64,000 nucleotides of DNA. Source: Mongoliitalea lutea. GTDB lineage: Bacteria > Bacteroidota > Bacteroidia > Cytophagales > Cyclobacteriaceae. Under the pieces are notes generated by a model. It was not told the DNA's origin, did not search any database, and saw only the letters and a list, made by a program, of their open reading frames with translations. The translations under genes were made by a program, and so were the position numbers. The stretch lies in NCBI RefSeq assembly GCF_014652135.1, contig NZ_BMYF01000011.1:20250-84249 (forward strand), in the 5' to 3' direction. Position 1 is the stretch's first letter; every line of letters starts with the position of its first letter. Below are positions 54,120 to 63,692 of this stretch, one piece after another.

Positions 54120-54310
54120 TCGTGCCTTTCAGGCCCGGCATTCATACTCGCTACATCATGAAATGTGCTGTACCCATTTCTAAGATATTCCTACCTTTTA
54201 GGCCGAGGAGCCGCTACTCGAAATTTTTAATTTCGAGTATAGATAGAAAGAATTTGTAATTCTTTTTCCTTAAAGACAGACAGGATTGAAAATCCTATTT
54301 ATCTGTGTTC
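54120..54310. repeat. cluster of short hairpins, REP/MITE-like
   Basis: Three successive hairpins: TACTCGAAAT/ATTTCGAGTA (54215-54239), AAAGAATT/AATTCTTT (54247-54265) and AGGATT/AATCCT (54282-54296). Before them lie TTTCAGGCCC and TTTTAGGCCG segments. No transposase is present. The layout suggests a dispersed palindromic element; the rest of 54007-54354 holds no gene. Confidence 0.6.
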
Positions 54311-54354
54311 GTTAGCCAACCTCAGGAAAAGCAGGCTTTTTTTTCTAACCAGTA

Positions 54355-54644
54355 AAAATTGCACCCAAAATTTTTTCAAAAAACTATGAAAAAAGTTTTT
54401 AATTCCGAAAAATGAATTAATGCTTATCAATTAGTTTGTTTTTAAGGGGGGGGTGACCTAAGGCTTTAGAATAATGTTTGGTTTTTGGGGCTTGGAAAAG
54501 TAAAATTTTATCCAACTTGTTGAGGTCAAGCATATTGTGGATTTGTGATATTTGGATATTATACTAAGATTTATATAGTTGAATTATGGCACCTTGTTTT
54601 ATGAAGTATGAAAAATTTAATTCAAATAATCAAAAATATCCAAA
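54355..54644 (+). repeat. 290-bp duplicated cassette, copy B
   Basis: 288 of 290 bases identical to copy A. Here the sequence downstream of 54644 is unrelated, so the cassette fuses the same upstream DNA to a different gene, read in another frame. Confidence 0.92.
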
Positions 54645-55005
54645 GATTAGACTTTTAAAGGTAATTTCAATTGCAATCATTATGCTAATAGTTTCATGTG
54701 TGGATAACTCAGAAGATATTACAAGCATGAAATGTGGAGATATTGAATCATTAGAAAAGATGCCATGGTTCAAAACACGTTTCGAATCAATAAAAAATAT
54801 CCCACAAAGTGCTGTTATTCTCTATAGGTATAATTCAGAAGAAGTCATAGAGTTTCAATCTTCTTTAATGAGTTCTACCAACCAATCTCAATATTTCTGT
54901 AACGGAACAAGGTTAGTCTTGGATGATCCGTTGGTTTACCAAGAATTTCTAAAAAACAGAACCAAAGTCAAGGAGTTATTTGGAGTTAGCTTGTGGGGGC
55001 TTTGA
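54601..55005 (+). CDS. small lipoprotein of unknown function
   Basis: 134 residues from ATG 54601 (a start at 54586 is also possible). An unusually long polar N-region (MKYEKFNSNNQKYPK) precedes the lipoprotein signal VISIAIIMLIVSC. The mature part (CGDIESLEKMPWFKTRFESI, YRYNSEEVIEFQS, YFCNGTRLVLDDP) is of unknown family. The first codons come from cassette B, read in a different frame from the gene behind cassette A. Confidence 0.6.
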   Translation: MKYEKFNSNNQKYPKIRLLKVISIAIIMLIVSCVDNSEDITSMKCGDIESLEKMPWFKTRFESIKNIPQSAVILYRYNSEEVIEFQSSLMSSTNQSQYFCNGTRLVLDDPLVYQEFLKNRTKVKELFGVSLWGL

Positions 55006-55085
55006 TTAATTTCTTTATTTTTCTCTATTGCAACCGCTTCTCCTCACAATTCCCAATAATTTCTCTCCAATCCTGTAAAATCTCT

Positions 55086-55093
55086 TAACTTTG
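55086..55093 (+). promoter_or_regulatory. ileS -7 promoter element
   Basis: TAACTTTG matches TAnnTTTG exactly, 118 bp before the ileS start. The leader between has several short pairing segments (CCGCA/TGCGG, AAAGG/CCTTT) but no recognised riboswitch. Confidence 0.5.
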
Positions 55094-55211
55094 TGCCCGC
55101 ATTCGAGTGTTATACTGCACCAATTGCGGCTGTGTCAAAGGCTTGTCCAATCCTTTGCGGGTTTAAATTATAATTATCCTGGGGCCAATCCCCATCAAGC
55201 TATAGAAGACT

Positions 55212-58200
55212 GTGAAAAAATACCAGGAGTTTAAGCAAGTAGATTATCCACAGATAGGAGAAAGTATCCTCCAATACTGGAAAGAAAACGACATATTCAA
55301 CAAGTCTGTCACCCAACGACAAGGGGCAGAAACCTTCACTTTTTTTGAAGGACCACCTTCTGCTAATGGTACGCCTGGCATTCACCATGTGATGGCCCGT
55401 ACCTTGAAGGATATTTTTTGTCGATACAAAACCTTGAAAGGCTTCCAAGTAAAGCGTAAAGGAGGATGGGATACGCACGGCTTGCCGGTAGAATTGCAGG
55501 TAGAAAAGGAATTGGGCATCACCAAGGAAGATATCGGCAAGAAAATCACCGTAGAGGAATACAACCGCAAATGCCGTGAGACGGTCATGCGTTTCAAAAA
55601 TGAATGGGATGACCTGACCGAAAAAATCGGCTATTGGGTGGATTTGGATGATCCATACATCACCTTTGAGGCCAACTATATCGAATCCCTGTGGTACCTC
55701 TTGCAGCAATTGTACAAAAAAGACTTGTTGTACAAAGGCTACACCATTCAGCCCTACTCTCCTGCTGCGGGTACAGGGCTGAGTTCGCACGAACTCAATC
55801 AGCCGGGCTGCTACCGGGATGTGAAGGATACCTCCATCACGGCGCAGTTTAAACTCAAAAATCAGGAAAATACCTATATCCTGGCTTGGACGACTACTCC
55901 TTGGACCTTACCGTCCAACTCTGCCCTTGCAGTGGGAGAAAACCTGGATTACGTCAAGGTCCAAACCTTCAATCCCTATACCTTCGAGCCGATGTTTGCA
56001 ATTTTGGCAAAAGCCAGAATGAGCGCCTATTTCAACCCAAAGGCAGCAGATTTGGCATTGGAGGATTTTAAAGGCGGAGACAAATTGATTCCTTACCAAA
56101 TCGTGGAGGAGTTCAAAGGAAAGGATTTACTTGGGCTGGAATATGAACAGTTATTCCCAATTGCAGAATTGAACCTTCCTTATCCTGCTTTTACTGTAGT
56201 TGTAGGTGATTATGTGACTACGGAAGATGGCACGGGTATCGTTCACTTGGCTAAAGCTTTTGGTGCAGATGACTTCCGTACCTTGGTGCAAAATAACATT
56301 CCGGGCGTTTTTGTAAAAGATGAAGCAGGCAACGAAATTCCTGTGGTGGATAAGCAGGGTAAATTTTTGTCTGTAGTAGGCACATATTTAGCTGCTAAAA
56401 TGAAGGAACACGCAATCAGCGCCCACAAGGAGTTTGGTCCGGATGATTTCTTTGTAAAAAATTACACCAATGATGATGAATCCAACAAGGAATACAAGAA
56501 TACGGATGTCATCATTTCCATCATTTTAAAGAATGAAAACAAGGCCTTCAAGGTCGAAAAATACGAACACAGCTACCCGCATTGCTGGAGAACGGATAAG
56601 CCAATCTTGTATTATCCTTTGGAAAGCTGGTTTATCAAAACTACCGCCTACAAGGATAAGTTGGTAGCCCTCAACAAGACCATTAACTGGAAACCTGAAG
56701 CTACCGGTACGGGTCGTTTTGGAAACTGGTTGGAAAATCTCGTGGATTGGAACCTGAGCCGTTCCCGATTCTGGGGAACTCCCCTGCCGATCTGGAGAAC
56801 AGAAGATGGTTTGGAAGAAAAGTGCATTGGTTCCGTACCGGAGTTGCAAGCCGAGATGGACAAAGCCATAGCTGCTGGTGTGATGGAAAAATCTCCTTGG
56901 GAAGGCAAAGAAATGGACTTGCATAGGCCCTATGTGGATGATGTGGTCTTGGTTTCTTCTACGGGAGAGAAAATGTTCCGAGAGCCGGATTTGATTGACG
57001 TTTGGTTTGACTCGGGTGCCATGCCGTATGCGCAGTGGCATTATCCATTCGAAAATCAAGACATCTTCCAAGCCAACTATCCAGCAGATTACATCGCCGA
57101 AGGTGTGGACCAAACAAGAGGCTGGTTCTTTACCTTGCATGCGATTGCAGGAATGCTCTTTGACTCGGTAGCATTCAAAAATGTGATTGCCAATGGTCTG
57201 GTGTTGGATAAAAACGGCAACAAAATGTCCAAGCGATTGGGCAATGCGATTGATCCGTTCAAGACCTTGAAAGAATACGGACCGGATGCTTTGCGTTGGT
57301 ATATGCTCAGCAATGCCAACCCTTGGGATAATTTGAAATTCAATTTGGATGGTGTCGTGGAGGTGCAGCGCAGATTCTTCGGTACGCTTCAAAACACCTA
57401 TAACTTCTTTGCGCTGTATGCGAATTTGGATGCTTTTGTCTACGACACAAATGCCTCCATCCCTGTAGCTAAGCGTGCAGAATTGGATCAGTGGATCATT
57501 TCCAAGTTGCAGTCCTTGATTGCAGAAGTAGAAGGTGCGATGGACAATTACGATGCCACCAAAGCTACCCGTGCGATCATGAACTTTACCGTGGATCACT
57601 TGTCCAACTGGTACGTTCGCCTAGCCAGGAAACGATTCTGGAGAGGGGAGATGAATGAGGATAAGCAGGCAGCATACGAGACCTTGTACGAATGCTTATT
57701 GAGCATCACACAGTTGATGTCTTCTTTTGCGCCTTTCTATGCAGATTGGTTGTACAAAAATCTGACGGCATCCACCAGCGATGCGTTAGAGTCGGTTCAT
57801 TTGACGGACTGGAAGTCGGTAGCAAGTGACTTGATTGATCAAGAATTGGAAGCCAGCATGGATATGGCACAGCGCATCAGTTCCTTGGTACATTCCTTGA
57901 GAAAAAACAAAGACATCGGCATCAAGGTACGACAGCCTTTGCAGCGCATCATGATTCCTGTCTTGAATGAGCAGACCAAGCGTCAGATCATGCACGTGGA
58001 GGAATTGATAAAGTCTGAGGTGAATATTAAGATGGTAGAATACATCGACGATACTTCCGGTATCTTGGTGAAGAATGCCAAGCCTAATTTACCTGTGTTG
58101 GGTAAAAAGTTGGGACCAAAAATGCGATTTGTCGTTGCGGCTATCAAATCCTGGGGACAAGAAGAAATCAATACCATCGAAAAGCAGGGCAAGATTATGG

Positions 58201-58592
58201 TTCCTGCAGATGGAGAAGAGATCGAATTGTTATTGGAAGAAGTATTGATCAGTTCCGAGGATATTCCAGGTTGGTCAGTTGCTACGGACGAAGGTTTGAC
58301 TGTGGCATTGGACATTACCTTAACTGAAGAATTGAAGCAGGAAGGGATTGCCAGAGATTTGGTCAACCGCGTTCAGAATCTCCGAAAAGACATGGGATTG
58401 GAAGTGCAGGATAAGGTTCACATCCAAGTAGGCAAACAGGAAGCACTCACCGACGCGGCGATTCAAAACTTTGCTGGCTATATCCAAACCGAAACCCAAG
58501 CTTTGACGTTGGAAGTCAGAGACCAAGTGGAGGGTGCGATAGCACTGGATATGGATGATTTCGAATTACAGGTAAAGGTTACCAAAGCTTAA
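55212..58592 (+). CDS. ileS: isoleucyl-tRNA synthetase
   Basis: 1126 residues, GTG start. Class I synthetase charging tRNA-Ile. HIGH-type motif in PPSANGTPGIHHV (about residue 48), WDTHGLPVE, editing domain AWTTTPWTLPSN, tRNA contact WNLSRSRFWGTPLP, and KMSKR in NGNKMSKRLG. The long form with an extended C-terminal anticodon region is typical of the eukaryote-like IleRS found in Bacteroidota. Followed by a hairpin and lspA. Confidence 0.97.
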   Translation: MKKYQEFKQVDYPQIGESILQYWKENDIFNKSVTQRQGAETFTFFEGPPSANGTPGIHHVMARTLKDIFCRYKTLKGFQVKRKGGWDTHGLPVELQVEKELGITKEDIGKKITVEEYNRKCRETVMRFKNEWDDLTEKIGYWVDLDDPYITFEANYIESLWYLLQQLYKKDLLYKGYTIQPYSPAAGTGLSSHELNQPGCYRDVKDTSITAQFKLKNQENTYILAWTTTPWTLPSNSALAVGENLDYVKVQTFNPYTFEPMFAILAKARMSAYFNPKAADLALEDFKGGDKLIPYQIVEEFKGKDLLGLEYEQLFPIAELNLPYPAFTVVVGDYVTTEDGTGIVHLAKAFGADDFRTLVQNNIPGVFVKDEAGNEIPVVDKQGKFLSVVGTYLAAKMKEHAISAHKEFGPDDFFVKNYTNDDESNKEYKNTDVIISIILKNENKAFKVEKYEHSYPHCWRTDKPILYYPLESWFIKTTAYKDKLVALNKTINWKPEATGTGRFGNWLENLVDWNLSRSRFWGTPLPIWRTEDGLEEKCIGSVPELQAEMDKAIAAGVMEKSPWEGKEMDLHRPYVDDVVLVSSTGEKMFREPDLIDVWFDSGAMPYAQWHYPFENQDIFQANYPADYIAEGVDQTRGWFFTLHAIAGMLFDSVAFKNVIANGLVLDKNGNKMSKRLGNAIDPFKTLKEYGPDALRWYMLSNANPWDNLKFNLDGVVEVQRRFFGTLQNTYNFFALYANLDAFVYDTNASIPVAKRAELDQWIISKLQSLIAEVEGAMDNYDATKATRAIMNFTVDHLSNWYVRLARKRFWRGEMNEDKQAAYETLYECLLSITQLMSSFAPFYADWLYKNLTASTSDALESVHLTDWKSVASDLIDQELEASMDMAQRISSLVHSLRKNKDIGIKVRQPLQRIMIPVLNEQTKRQIMHVEELIKSEVNIKMVEYIDDTSGILVKNAKPNLPVLGKKLGPKMRFVVAAIKSWGQEEINTIEKQGKIMVPADGEEIELLLEEVLISSEDIPGWSVATDEGLTVALDITLTEELKQEGIARDLVNRVQNLRKDMGLEVQDKVHIQVGKQEALTDAAIQNFAGYIQTETQALTLEVRDQVEGAIALDMDDFELQVKVTKA

Positions 58593-58607
58593 CACAAATA
58601 AATCAAG

Positions 58608-58650
58608 GCTACAGATTGGGGGATTGGCAAAAAATCCTTAAATCTGTAGC
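58608..58650 (+). terminator. hairpin between ileS and lspA
   Basis: GCTACAGATT (58608-58617) pairs with AATCTGTAGC (58641-58650), with inner GGATT/AATCC. The T run after it is weak, so attenuation is as likely as termination. Confidence 0.55.
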
Positions 58651-58665
58651 TTTCAATTGAAATCC

Positions 58666-59319
58666 ATGAAGTATTTAAAATATTTTGGCATAGCCTTACT
58701 CGTAATTGTGCTTGACCAAGTGGTGAAGTTGATTGTCCATTACCAAATGGATTTTGGCACACCTGGACAGATCAAAGTCTTTGGAGATTGGTTTAAATTG
58801 CACTACACTACCAATCCAGGCATGGCCTTTGGTATGCAGATAGGTCATGAATACGGTAAGCTATTGTTGACAAGTTTCCGTTTGGTAGCGATGTTTGGGA
58901 TTGGCTACTACCTCTACAGCATCATTGAGAAAAAAATGCATGCGTTGTATATCGTCTGTATCTCCATGATTTTGGGAGGGGCTATTGGTAACCTGATAGA
59001 CAGTATTTTTTACGGTGTTTGGTTCAATAATGCGCCCTTTAATGCACCAACTCCTTGGTTTCATGGACAAGTAATCGACATGTTTTACATCGATATTTGG
59101 GAAGGTTATCTGCCAACTTGGATTCCATTCGTGGGTGGTAGTTATACTGCCTTATGGCCGATTTTTAATATTGCAGATGCTTCCATTTTTGTAGGAGTAG
59201 CTATCATTTTAATTTTCCAAGGTAGGTTTTTCAAAGAGGAGGAGAACCAAAAATCAGCGGTAGTTGAGCAAGAGGATGAGATTCAGCGACAGTTTATTGA
59301 GGGAGAAGAGGAGAGGTGA
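58666..59319 (+). CDS. lspA: prolipoprotein signal peptidase (signal peptidase II)
   Basis: 217 residues from ATG 58666. Inner-membrane aspartyl protease that removes signal peptides of lipoproteins, of which this window has many. Four membrane helices; motifs VLDQVVKLIV, YTTNPGMAFG, GNLIDSIFYGV, VIDMFYIDIW and FNIADASIFVG hold the two catalytic aspartates. The Bacteroidota form has a longer loop before the second aspartate and a charged tail. Confidence 0.95.
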   Translation: MKYLKYFGIALLVIVLDQVVKLIVHYQMDFGTPGQIKVFGDWFKLHYTTNPGMAFGMQIGHEYGKLLLTSFRLVAMFGIGYYLYSIIEKKMHALYIVCISMILGGAIGNLIDSIFYGVWFNNAPFNAPTPWFHGQVIDMFYIDIWEGYLPTWIPFVGGSYTALWPIFNIADASIFVGVAIILIFQGRFFKEEENQKSAVVEQEDEIQRQFIEGEEER

Positions 59320-59940
59320 GAGGCGAGAAGCGAGAGTTTAGACTTGCCTGCTGCAAGCAGGAGCAAGAGATGAGAAGCGAGAAAAATGAAATAGAAAGGA
59401 TGAAGGATGAGGGAGGAAGGATGAAATAAAGTCTCGTCCGAAAATCGGTAAATGAAGAAAATAGAAAGGATGAAGAATGAGGAGAGAAGGATGAATTTGT
59501 TACGGCAGACAAATTACGTTAGTGCGAGATAAAGTTGATACCTTCCCCAAATGAAGAGCTATGCTATGCGGCGAAATAATTTAAGGGCGTGTAAATACAA
59601 GAATTGTTCTTTAAAAAGCATTCCTCTTTTGTAGGTTTTAACCTACTAAAAATCCAGGAAAGCTAACAGGTTGGAGAAAAAATACGTATGTAGAACCAAT
59701 CAATTGCCATGGGTTTTAACACATTGGCCGGAATAGTAAGCCACTTAGGAGTGTGGGTTTTAACCCACTTCCAATAATCGTCGGTAGAAAAATTACCCAC
59801 TATCAAAATTTTGGCTCTCGCCTCGTACAGCTAAATTGAATAAATTTTTTCTTTTGTAAATAAGTTGAAATGAAATAGTTTGAGGTACCCTGTTTTTTTA
59901 TTTGGGGGTGATTCTTCTGTAATTTTAAATGTAAAGAACT
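59320..59940. repeat. low-complexity purine-rich and dispersed hairpin DNA
   Basis: 59290-59500 is strongly purine-rich, with repeated GAGAAGCGAGA and GAAAGGATGAAGxATGAGG. CCTGCTGCAAGCAGG forms a small stem near 59350. Further on, GTAGGTTTTAACCTAC and GTGGGTTTTAACCCAC are small palindromes. No gene recognised. Confidence 0.65.
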
Positions 59941-59946
59941 TGAATC

Positions 59947-60051
59947 ATGCAGAAACCTGATATAAAAATATTTTTTTAGGTTTGCTCTCGGTTATTTTTT
60001 TGTCTTGTGAATCTAAAACCAGTACAGATAAATCTCTATTTCATACCAGAT
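59947..60051 (+). pseudogene. frameshifted lipoprotein N-terminus
   Basis: MQKPDIKIFF stops at a T7 run; adding one T would continue into LGLLSVIFLSCESKTSTDKS, a perfect lipoprotein signal, before another stop. A remnant of a propeller-type lipoprotein gene. 60052-60192 is AT-rich without a recognised gene. Confidence 0.55.
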
Positions 60052-60192
60052 AGTTGAAAATATAAAGATCCCATTGGATAGTAATAGTTCATCAAAAAAA
60101 ATTAGAATTTATTTTTTTTAAATTAATTACTATATTAGTTTAATTAATTTTAAAAGTACCTCTTTAATGGGTCTCACAAAAATTCAGTTGCC

Positions 60193-61155
60193 ATGGGATT
60201 ATCCAAAGCATATTTGATTTATAAAAAATATACCCTTTCAATTGGGATAGTAATTTTTATTAGCCTGCTAATCTGTTGCACAAATGTATTGGAGGAAGAT
60301 CCTATATGTATTGATGGATGCATTAATTTTGAAGTGATTGACTATGAACCTTCCTGGAGCCCGGATGGCAAATGGATCGCCTATTATCATGTGGACAGCC
60401 GAACCGACTATACAGGGATTTACAGGATTAGGCCTGATGGCAGTGAAAACACTTTTTGGATACCCGGTGGACAAAATCCTGCCTGGAGCCCTGATTCCAA
60501 ATGGCTTGCTTATTCCCTTGGTGCCCAAATCTGGATCACCGAATTGGAAGGTGACAGCTCAGAACAACTGACCTTTGAAGGGAGAAATTTTTCACCAAAC
60601 TTCGAAGGCTTTTCGAGTAATTTAGTATACAGGAGAAGTTACACTTCTCCTGAAAAAGCTTCAGTTCAAGGTATTTGGATTCTTGATTCGCAAACAAAAG
60701 AAATCCGCCAAGTTTATTCGGGAAATATTGGAGATCCTCAATGGTATAACGAGAATGAAATTATTTCTTATAGAGGTGTTCCGGATGGAAAAGGATCAAT
60801 CCGATTCGACCTCCTTAAAATAGACGTTACTTCTGAGCAAACAAACCTTTTGGGTCTACTTTCAGATCCATTTCATTATCTGGGTTATTTAAGAATTTCC
60901 ACCGGAAAAGACCGGATTTTATTTACCGCAAATGGAGATGGCCCCGATACAATAGTAAGGACATTTCTTCTATTTCTTGCAGAAAAAAGAAAATCAATGC
61001 TATTAAGCAACGCATATAGTGCCGAATGGTCACCGGATAGTAGTAAAATAGTCTATACCAATTCAAATGTAGGCAACGGTAGACTACATATATTGGATTT
61101 GGTCAGTAACCAATCATTCCAACTCACTTTTGAAAATCAATTTTTAACCCCTTAA
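60193..61155 (+). CDS. TolB-like/PD40 beta-propeller lipoprotein
   Basis: 320 residues. Signal with IVIFISLLICC lipobox after a longish N-region. WD40-like PD40 repeats: YEPSWSPDGKWIAYYHV, NPAWSPDSKWLAYSLG, and SAEWSPDSSKIVYTN near the end; a six-bladed propeller similar to TolB's C-terminal domain. Probably a periplasmic or surface binding protein; partner unknown. Flanked by lipoprotein remnants, but itself looks intact. Confidence 0.75.
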   Translation: MGLSKAYLIYKKYTLSIGIVIFISLLICCTNVLEEDPICIDGCINFEVIDYEPSWSPDGKWIAYYHVDSRTDYTGIYRIRPDGSENTFWIPGGQNPAWSPDSKWLAYSLGAQIWITELEGDSSEQLTFEGRNFSPNFEGFSSNLVYRRSYTSPEKASVQGIWILDSQTKEIRQVYSGNIGDPQWYNENEIISYRGVPDGKGSIRFDLLKIDVTSEQTNLLGLLSDPFHYLGYLRISTGKDRILFTANGDGPDTIVRTFLLFLAEKRKSMLLSNAYSAEWSPDSSKIVYTNSNVGNGRLHILDLVSNQSFQLTFENQFLTP

Positions 61156-61503
61156 CAATTTAATACACGCTATTCCTGCTTTGAAAAGAGGGACAGTTCA
61201 AACAGATATTTTTGGCGGACAGTGAGAAGGGGTTCAAAATCCATATTTGGGTGGCATTAATACTCAACCTCTAGGTTAAAGTTCTACATAAGCGGATGAA
61301 AGAGGCTGAAGACTTTTCGACCATGATCATGGTGGCAACAAAGAACCTTAGCTCATACGCAAGTCTTGAAAAGTTTCAGCTTTACCCAGAAGCCTACTTT
61401 GAAAGTATATTTTTAAAAGATCTTCAAGATATTTAAACCCAATTATTCCTTTCAGGATTAGGGTACTTTTAGACATTCAGCAAAAAACACCTATAAAAAC
61501 TTC
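61156..61503. other. intergenic region with one small unassigned frame
   Basis: A frame from 61297 (MKEAEDFSTMIMVATKNLSS) to about 61436 has 46 residues and no known family. No signal or promoter is evident. It may be a remnant. Confidence 0.3.
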
Positions 61504-61847
61504 ATGAGAGATGTTTATTTGAGGTTTCTTAATTTAGTCGGTGATAGTAAATATATTATTTTCTATCGGAACGGTTTTTTGACTTGCCTGCGGACCCTGA
61601 AATCTACCCATTACCCATTGATGAATTACATGTGGTTCGTCCCAATTTTAAGATATTGGTATTCAATGAAAAGTTTAAGTATTTAGGAGAAACTGAATTT
61701 CCTGATTTTGAGGTGGATTCTTACAGAGCTTTTGTTGGAAAGGATGGATTATATTTATCTATGAATAATGAATACCATAAAAACTACAATGAGGATTATA
61801 TGTATTTTAATGTCATAAGGTTTGATTTCATAAGTAATGAAAAATAA
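61504..61847 (+). pseudogene. frameshifted C-terminal remnant of a DUF4221-like lipoprotein
   Basis: YLRFLNLVGDSKYIIFYRNG continues in another frame after a T6 run as FFDLPADPEIYPL and ends with ILVFNEKFKYLGETEFPDF. The latter matches TVFDKDLQMLGETLLPDY of the intact gene at 3646. The front of the gene is missing. Confidence 0.6.
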
Positions 61848-61944
61848 CACTATAGAGTCTCTGGTTTTTTTCGGTTTGTTTTTAATTCGATGTTCTTCAA
61901 AAACTTCTAAATTCGAACTTTTAAAAACTAAAATCGTTCAATAA
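61837..61944 (+). pseudogene. truncated lipoprotein N-terminus (35 codons)
   Basis: MKNNTIESLVFFGLFLIRC then SSKTSKFELL and a stop after 35 residues. The lipobox is good but the mature part is missing. Its ATG overlaps the end of the previous remnant. Confidence 0.45.
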
Positions 61945-62013
61945 TCCGTCAATAGATGGAGGTTTCAACGAATTCAAGGAATTTTTATACATTTGAACAT
62001 AAAAAATATATCT

Positions 62014-62748
62014 ATGAGTAGCAGATTTGAGAATTTTGAGGAGAAGAGAGAAGAAAAAATACGTAAAGCGTTCAAAGAGCGTGATTGGAATGAAATCAAG
62101 AGTCAGGACTCTTGGGTAATTTTTAAGGTAATCAGCGAATTTGTAGAGGGTTTTGAGAAGCTTGGTAAAATTGGTCCGTGCGTTTCGGTATTTGGTTCGG
62201 CACGTACCCCAGCTGACCATCCGCATTACCTCATGGCAGAAGAGATTTCGGCTAAATTGGTGCGTCATGGTTACGGAGTGATCACTGGCGGTGGCCCTGG
62301 TATCATGGAAGCAGCCAACAAAGGAGCTAATTCGGAGAATGGTAAGTCCGTTGGTTTGTGTATCAAGCTACCTTTTGAAGCCAAAGGAAATATCTACATT
62401 GACCCGGACAAGATGATCATGTTTGATTACTTCTTTGTGCGAAAGGTGATGTTTACGAAATATTCCCAAGGATTTGTCGTGTTGCCTGGTGGATTTGGAA
62501 CCTTGGATGAATTATTCGAAGCATTGACCTTGATCCAAACCATCAAAATCGGCCGTTTCCCAATCGTATTGGTTGGAAGAGAGTTTTGGGGAGGATTGAT
62601 TGACTGGATTAAGAAGACCCTTTTGGAAGATTATAAATACATTTCTGAGCCGGATTTGGATTTGTTTTATGTGGTAGATGATGCAGTAGAAGCTGTGAAG
62701 GTGATTGATGATTTCTATTCCAAGTATTTACTGACACCAAATTATTAA
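62014..62748 (+). CDS. LOG-family phosphoribohydrolase (TIGR00730)
   Basis: 244 residues from ATG 62014. Rossmann-fold lysine-decarboxylase-like protein: VSVFGSARTPADHP, ITGGGPGIMEAANKGA, and PGGFGTLDELFE (PGGxGTxxE) hold the catalytic Arg/Glu. LOG enzymes release the base from cytokinin-type nucleoside 5'-monophosphates; in bacteria the natural substrate may be AMP/IMP-like. Followed at once by the transglycosylase gene. Confidence 0.92.
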   Translation: MSSRFENFEEKREEKIRKAFKERDWNEIKSQDSWVIFKVISEFVEGFEKLGKIGPCVSVFGSARTPADHPHYLMAEEISAKLVRHGYGVITGGGPGIMEAANKGANSENGKSVGLCIKLPFEAKGNIYIDPDKMIMFDYFFVRKVMFTKYSQGFVVLPGGFGTLDELFEALTLIQTIKIGRFPIVLVGREFWGGLIDWIKKTLLEDYKYISEPDLDLFYVVDDAVEAVKVIDDFYSKYLLTPNY

Positions 62749-62750
62749 GC

Positions 62751-63692
62751 TTGCAGCGATTTCATCTTATAGTGATTTATACCTTGATCGCACTACTCAT
62801 AGGGGTAGTGCTTTTTCAGTTTAAGCTCTTGGAAGAGGCTTCTAAGCAGCCACAGTTTACGGTGAATACGAGTGATGGAAATCAAATACGGATAACCATT
62901 CCCGATAAGCGGGTGAATATTTTTTCCCTGCCGGATAAAGTAAATTTCGCAAGTGAAGAACTTCCCTTGAAAGACCCAGAGGTTCGGGAGCGCTTTGAAC
63001 GGGAGATTTATGTGAATGCCTATTGGGAGTCCAATGCTATTTTGTTGATGAAGCGGGCTAATAAATTTCTGCCGACTATTGAGAAGATTTTGAAAGAAAA
63101 TGGTGTTCCTGAGGACTTCAAATACCTAGCGATGGCGGAATCCAATTTGCTGAATGTGGTATCTCCGGCTGGAGCGCGTGGATTTTGGCAGTTTATGGAT
63201 GCGACGGCCAAAGAATATAATCTGGAGGTTTCTGCTGATGTAGATGAACGCTACCACTTGGAAAAGTCTACCGTAGCTGCCTGCAAGTATTTGAAGAAAG
63301 CCTATGCGAGTTTTGGGAATTGGACTTCTGTGGCCGCGAGTTACAATATGGGAATTTCCGGCCTTTCTAAACGGAAGAACGAGCAGCGTCACAACAATTA
63401 TTATGACTTGTGGCTGAATGAGGAGACGAGCCGCTACATTTTCAGGATTGTGGCATTTAAGGAGCTTTTTGAGCATCCTAGTCGGTATGGATTTGATATT
63501 CCTTCAAAGGAGTTGTACAACCGTCCGACGTTTAGAGAATTGACGGTGGATTCTTCCATTCCTAACTTGGCAGATTGGGCGATCAAACACGGTAGCAGCT
63601 ACAAGGATTTAAAAATCCACAACCCATGGCTTCGCTCCACGAAACTGAATGTCTCCAAAGGCAAGACCTACACCATCCTTCTGCCCGTTTGA
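62751..63692 (+). CDS. membrane-anchored lytic transglycosylase (SLT domain)
   Basis: 313 residues, TTG start two bases after the previous stop. One N-terminal helix (residues 5-23) anchors it to the membrane. SLT catalytic domain about 115-240: the catalytic glutamate in YLAMAESNLLN, SPAGARGFWQFMDATA, YNLEVSADVDERYH and AASYNMGISGLSKR. Resembles MltD-type enzymes, here without a visible LysM repeat before the end, though TYTILLPV may be the remains of one. It cleaves peptidoglycan glycan chains. Confidence 0.88.
   Translation: MQRFHLIVIYTLIALLIGVVLFQFKLLEEASKQPQFTVNTSDGNQIRITIPDKRVNIFSLPDKVNFASEELPLKDPEVRERFEREIYVNAYWESNAILLMKRANKFLPTIEKILKENGVPEDFKYLAMAESNLLNVVSPAGARGFWQFMDATAKEYNLEVSADVDERYHLEKSTVAACKYLKKAYASFGNWTSVAASYNMGISGLSKRKNEQRHNNYYDLWLNEETSRYIFRIVAFKELFEHPSRYGFDIPSKELYNRPTFRELTVDSSIPNLADWAIKHGSSYKDLKIHNPWLRSTKLNVSKGKTYTILLPV

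Noticed and set aside
55094..55211. T-box or other riboswitch in the ileS leader
   Set aside because: No specifier loop or T-box sequence is recognisable, and T-boxes are not usual in Bacteroidota.
56526..57599. Long 357-residue frame on the minus strand inside ileS
   Set aside because: It is the shadow of a well-conserved essential gene on the plus strand, with no domain of its own.
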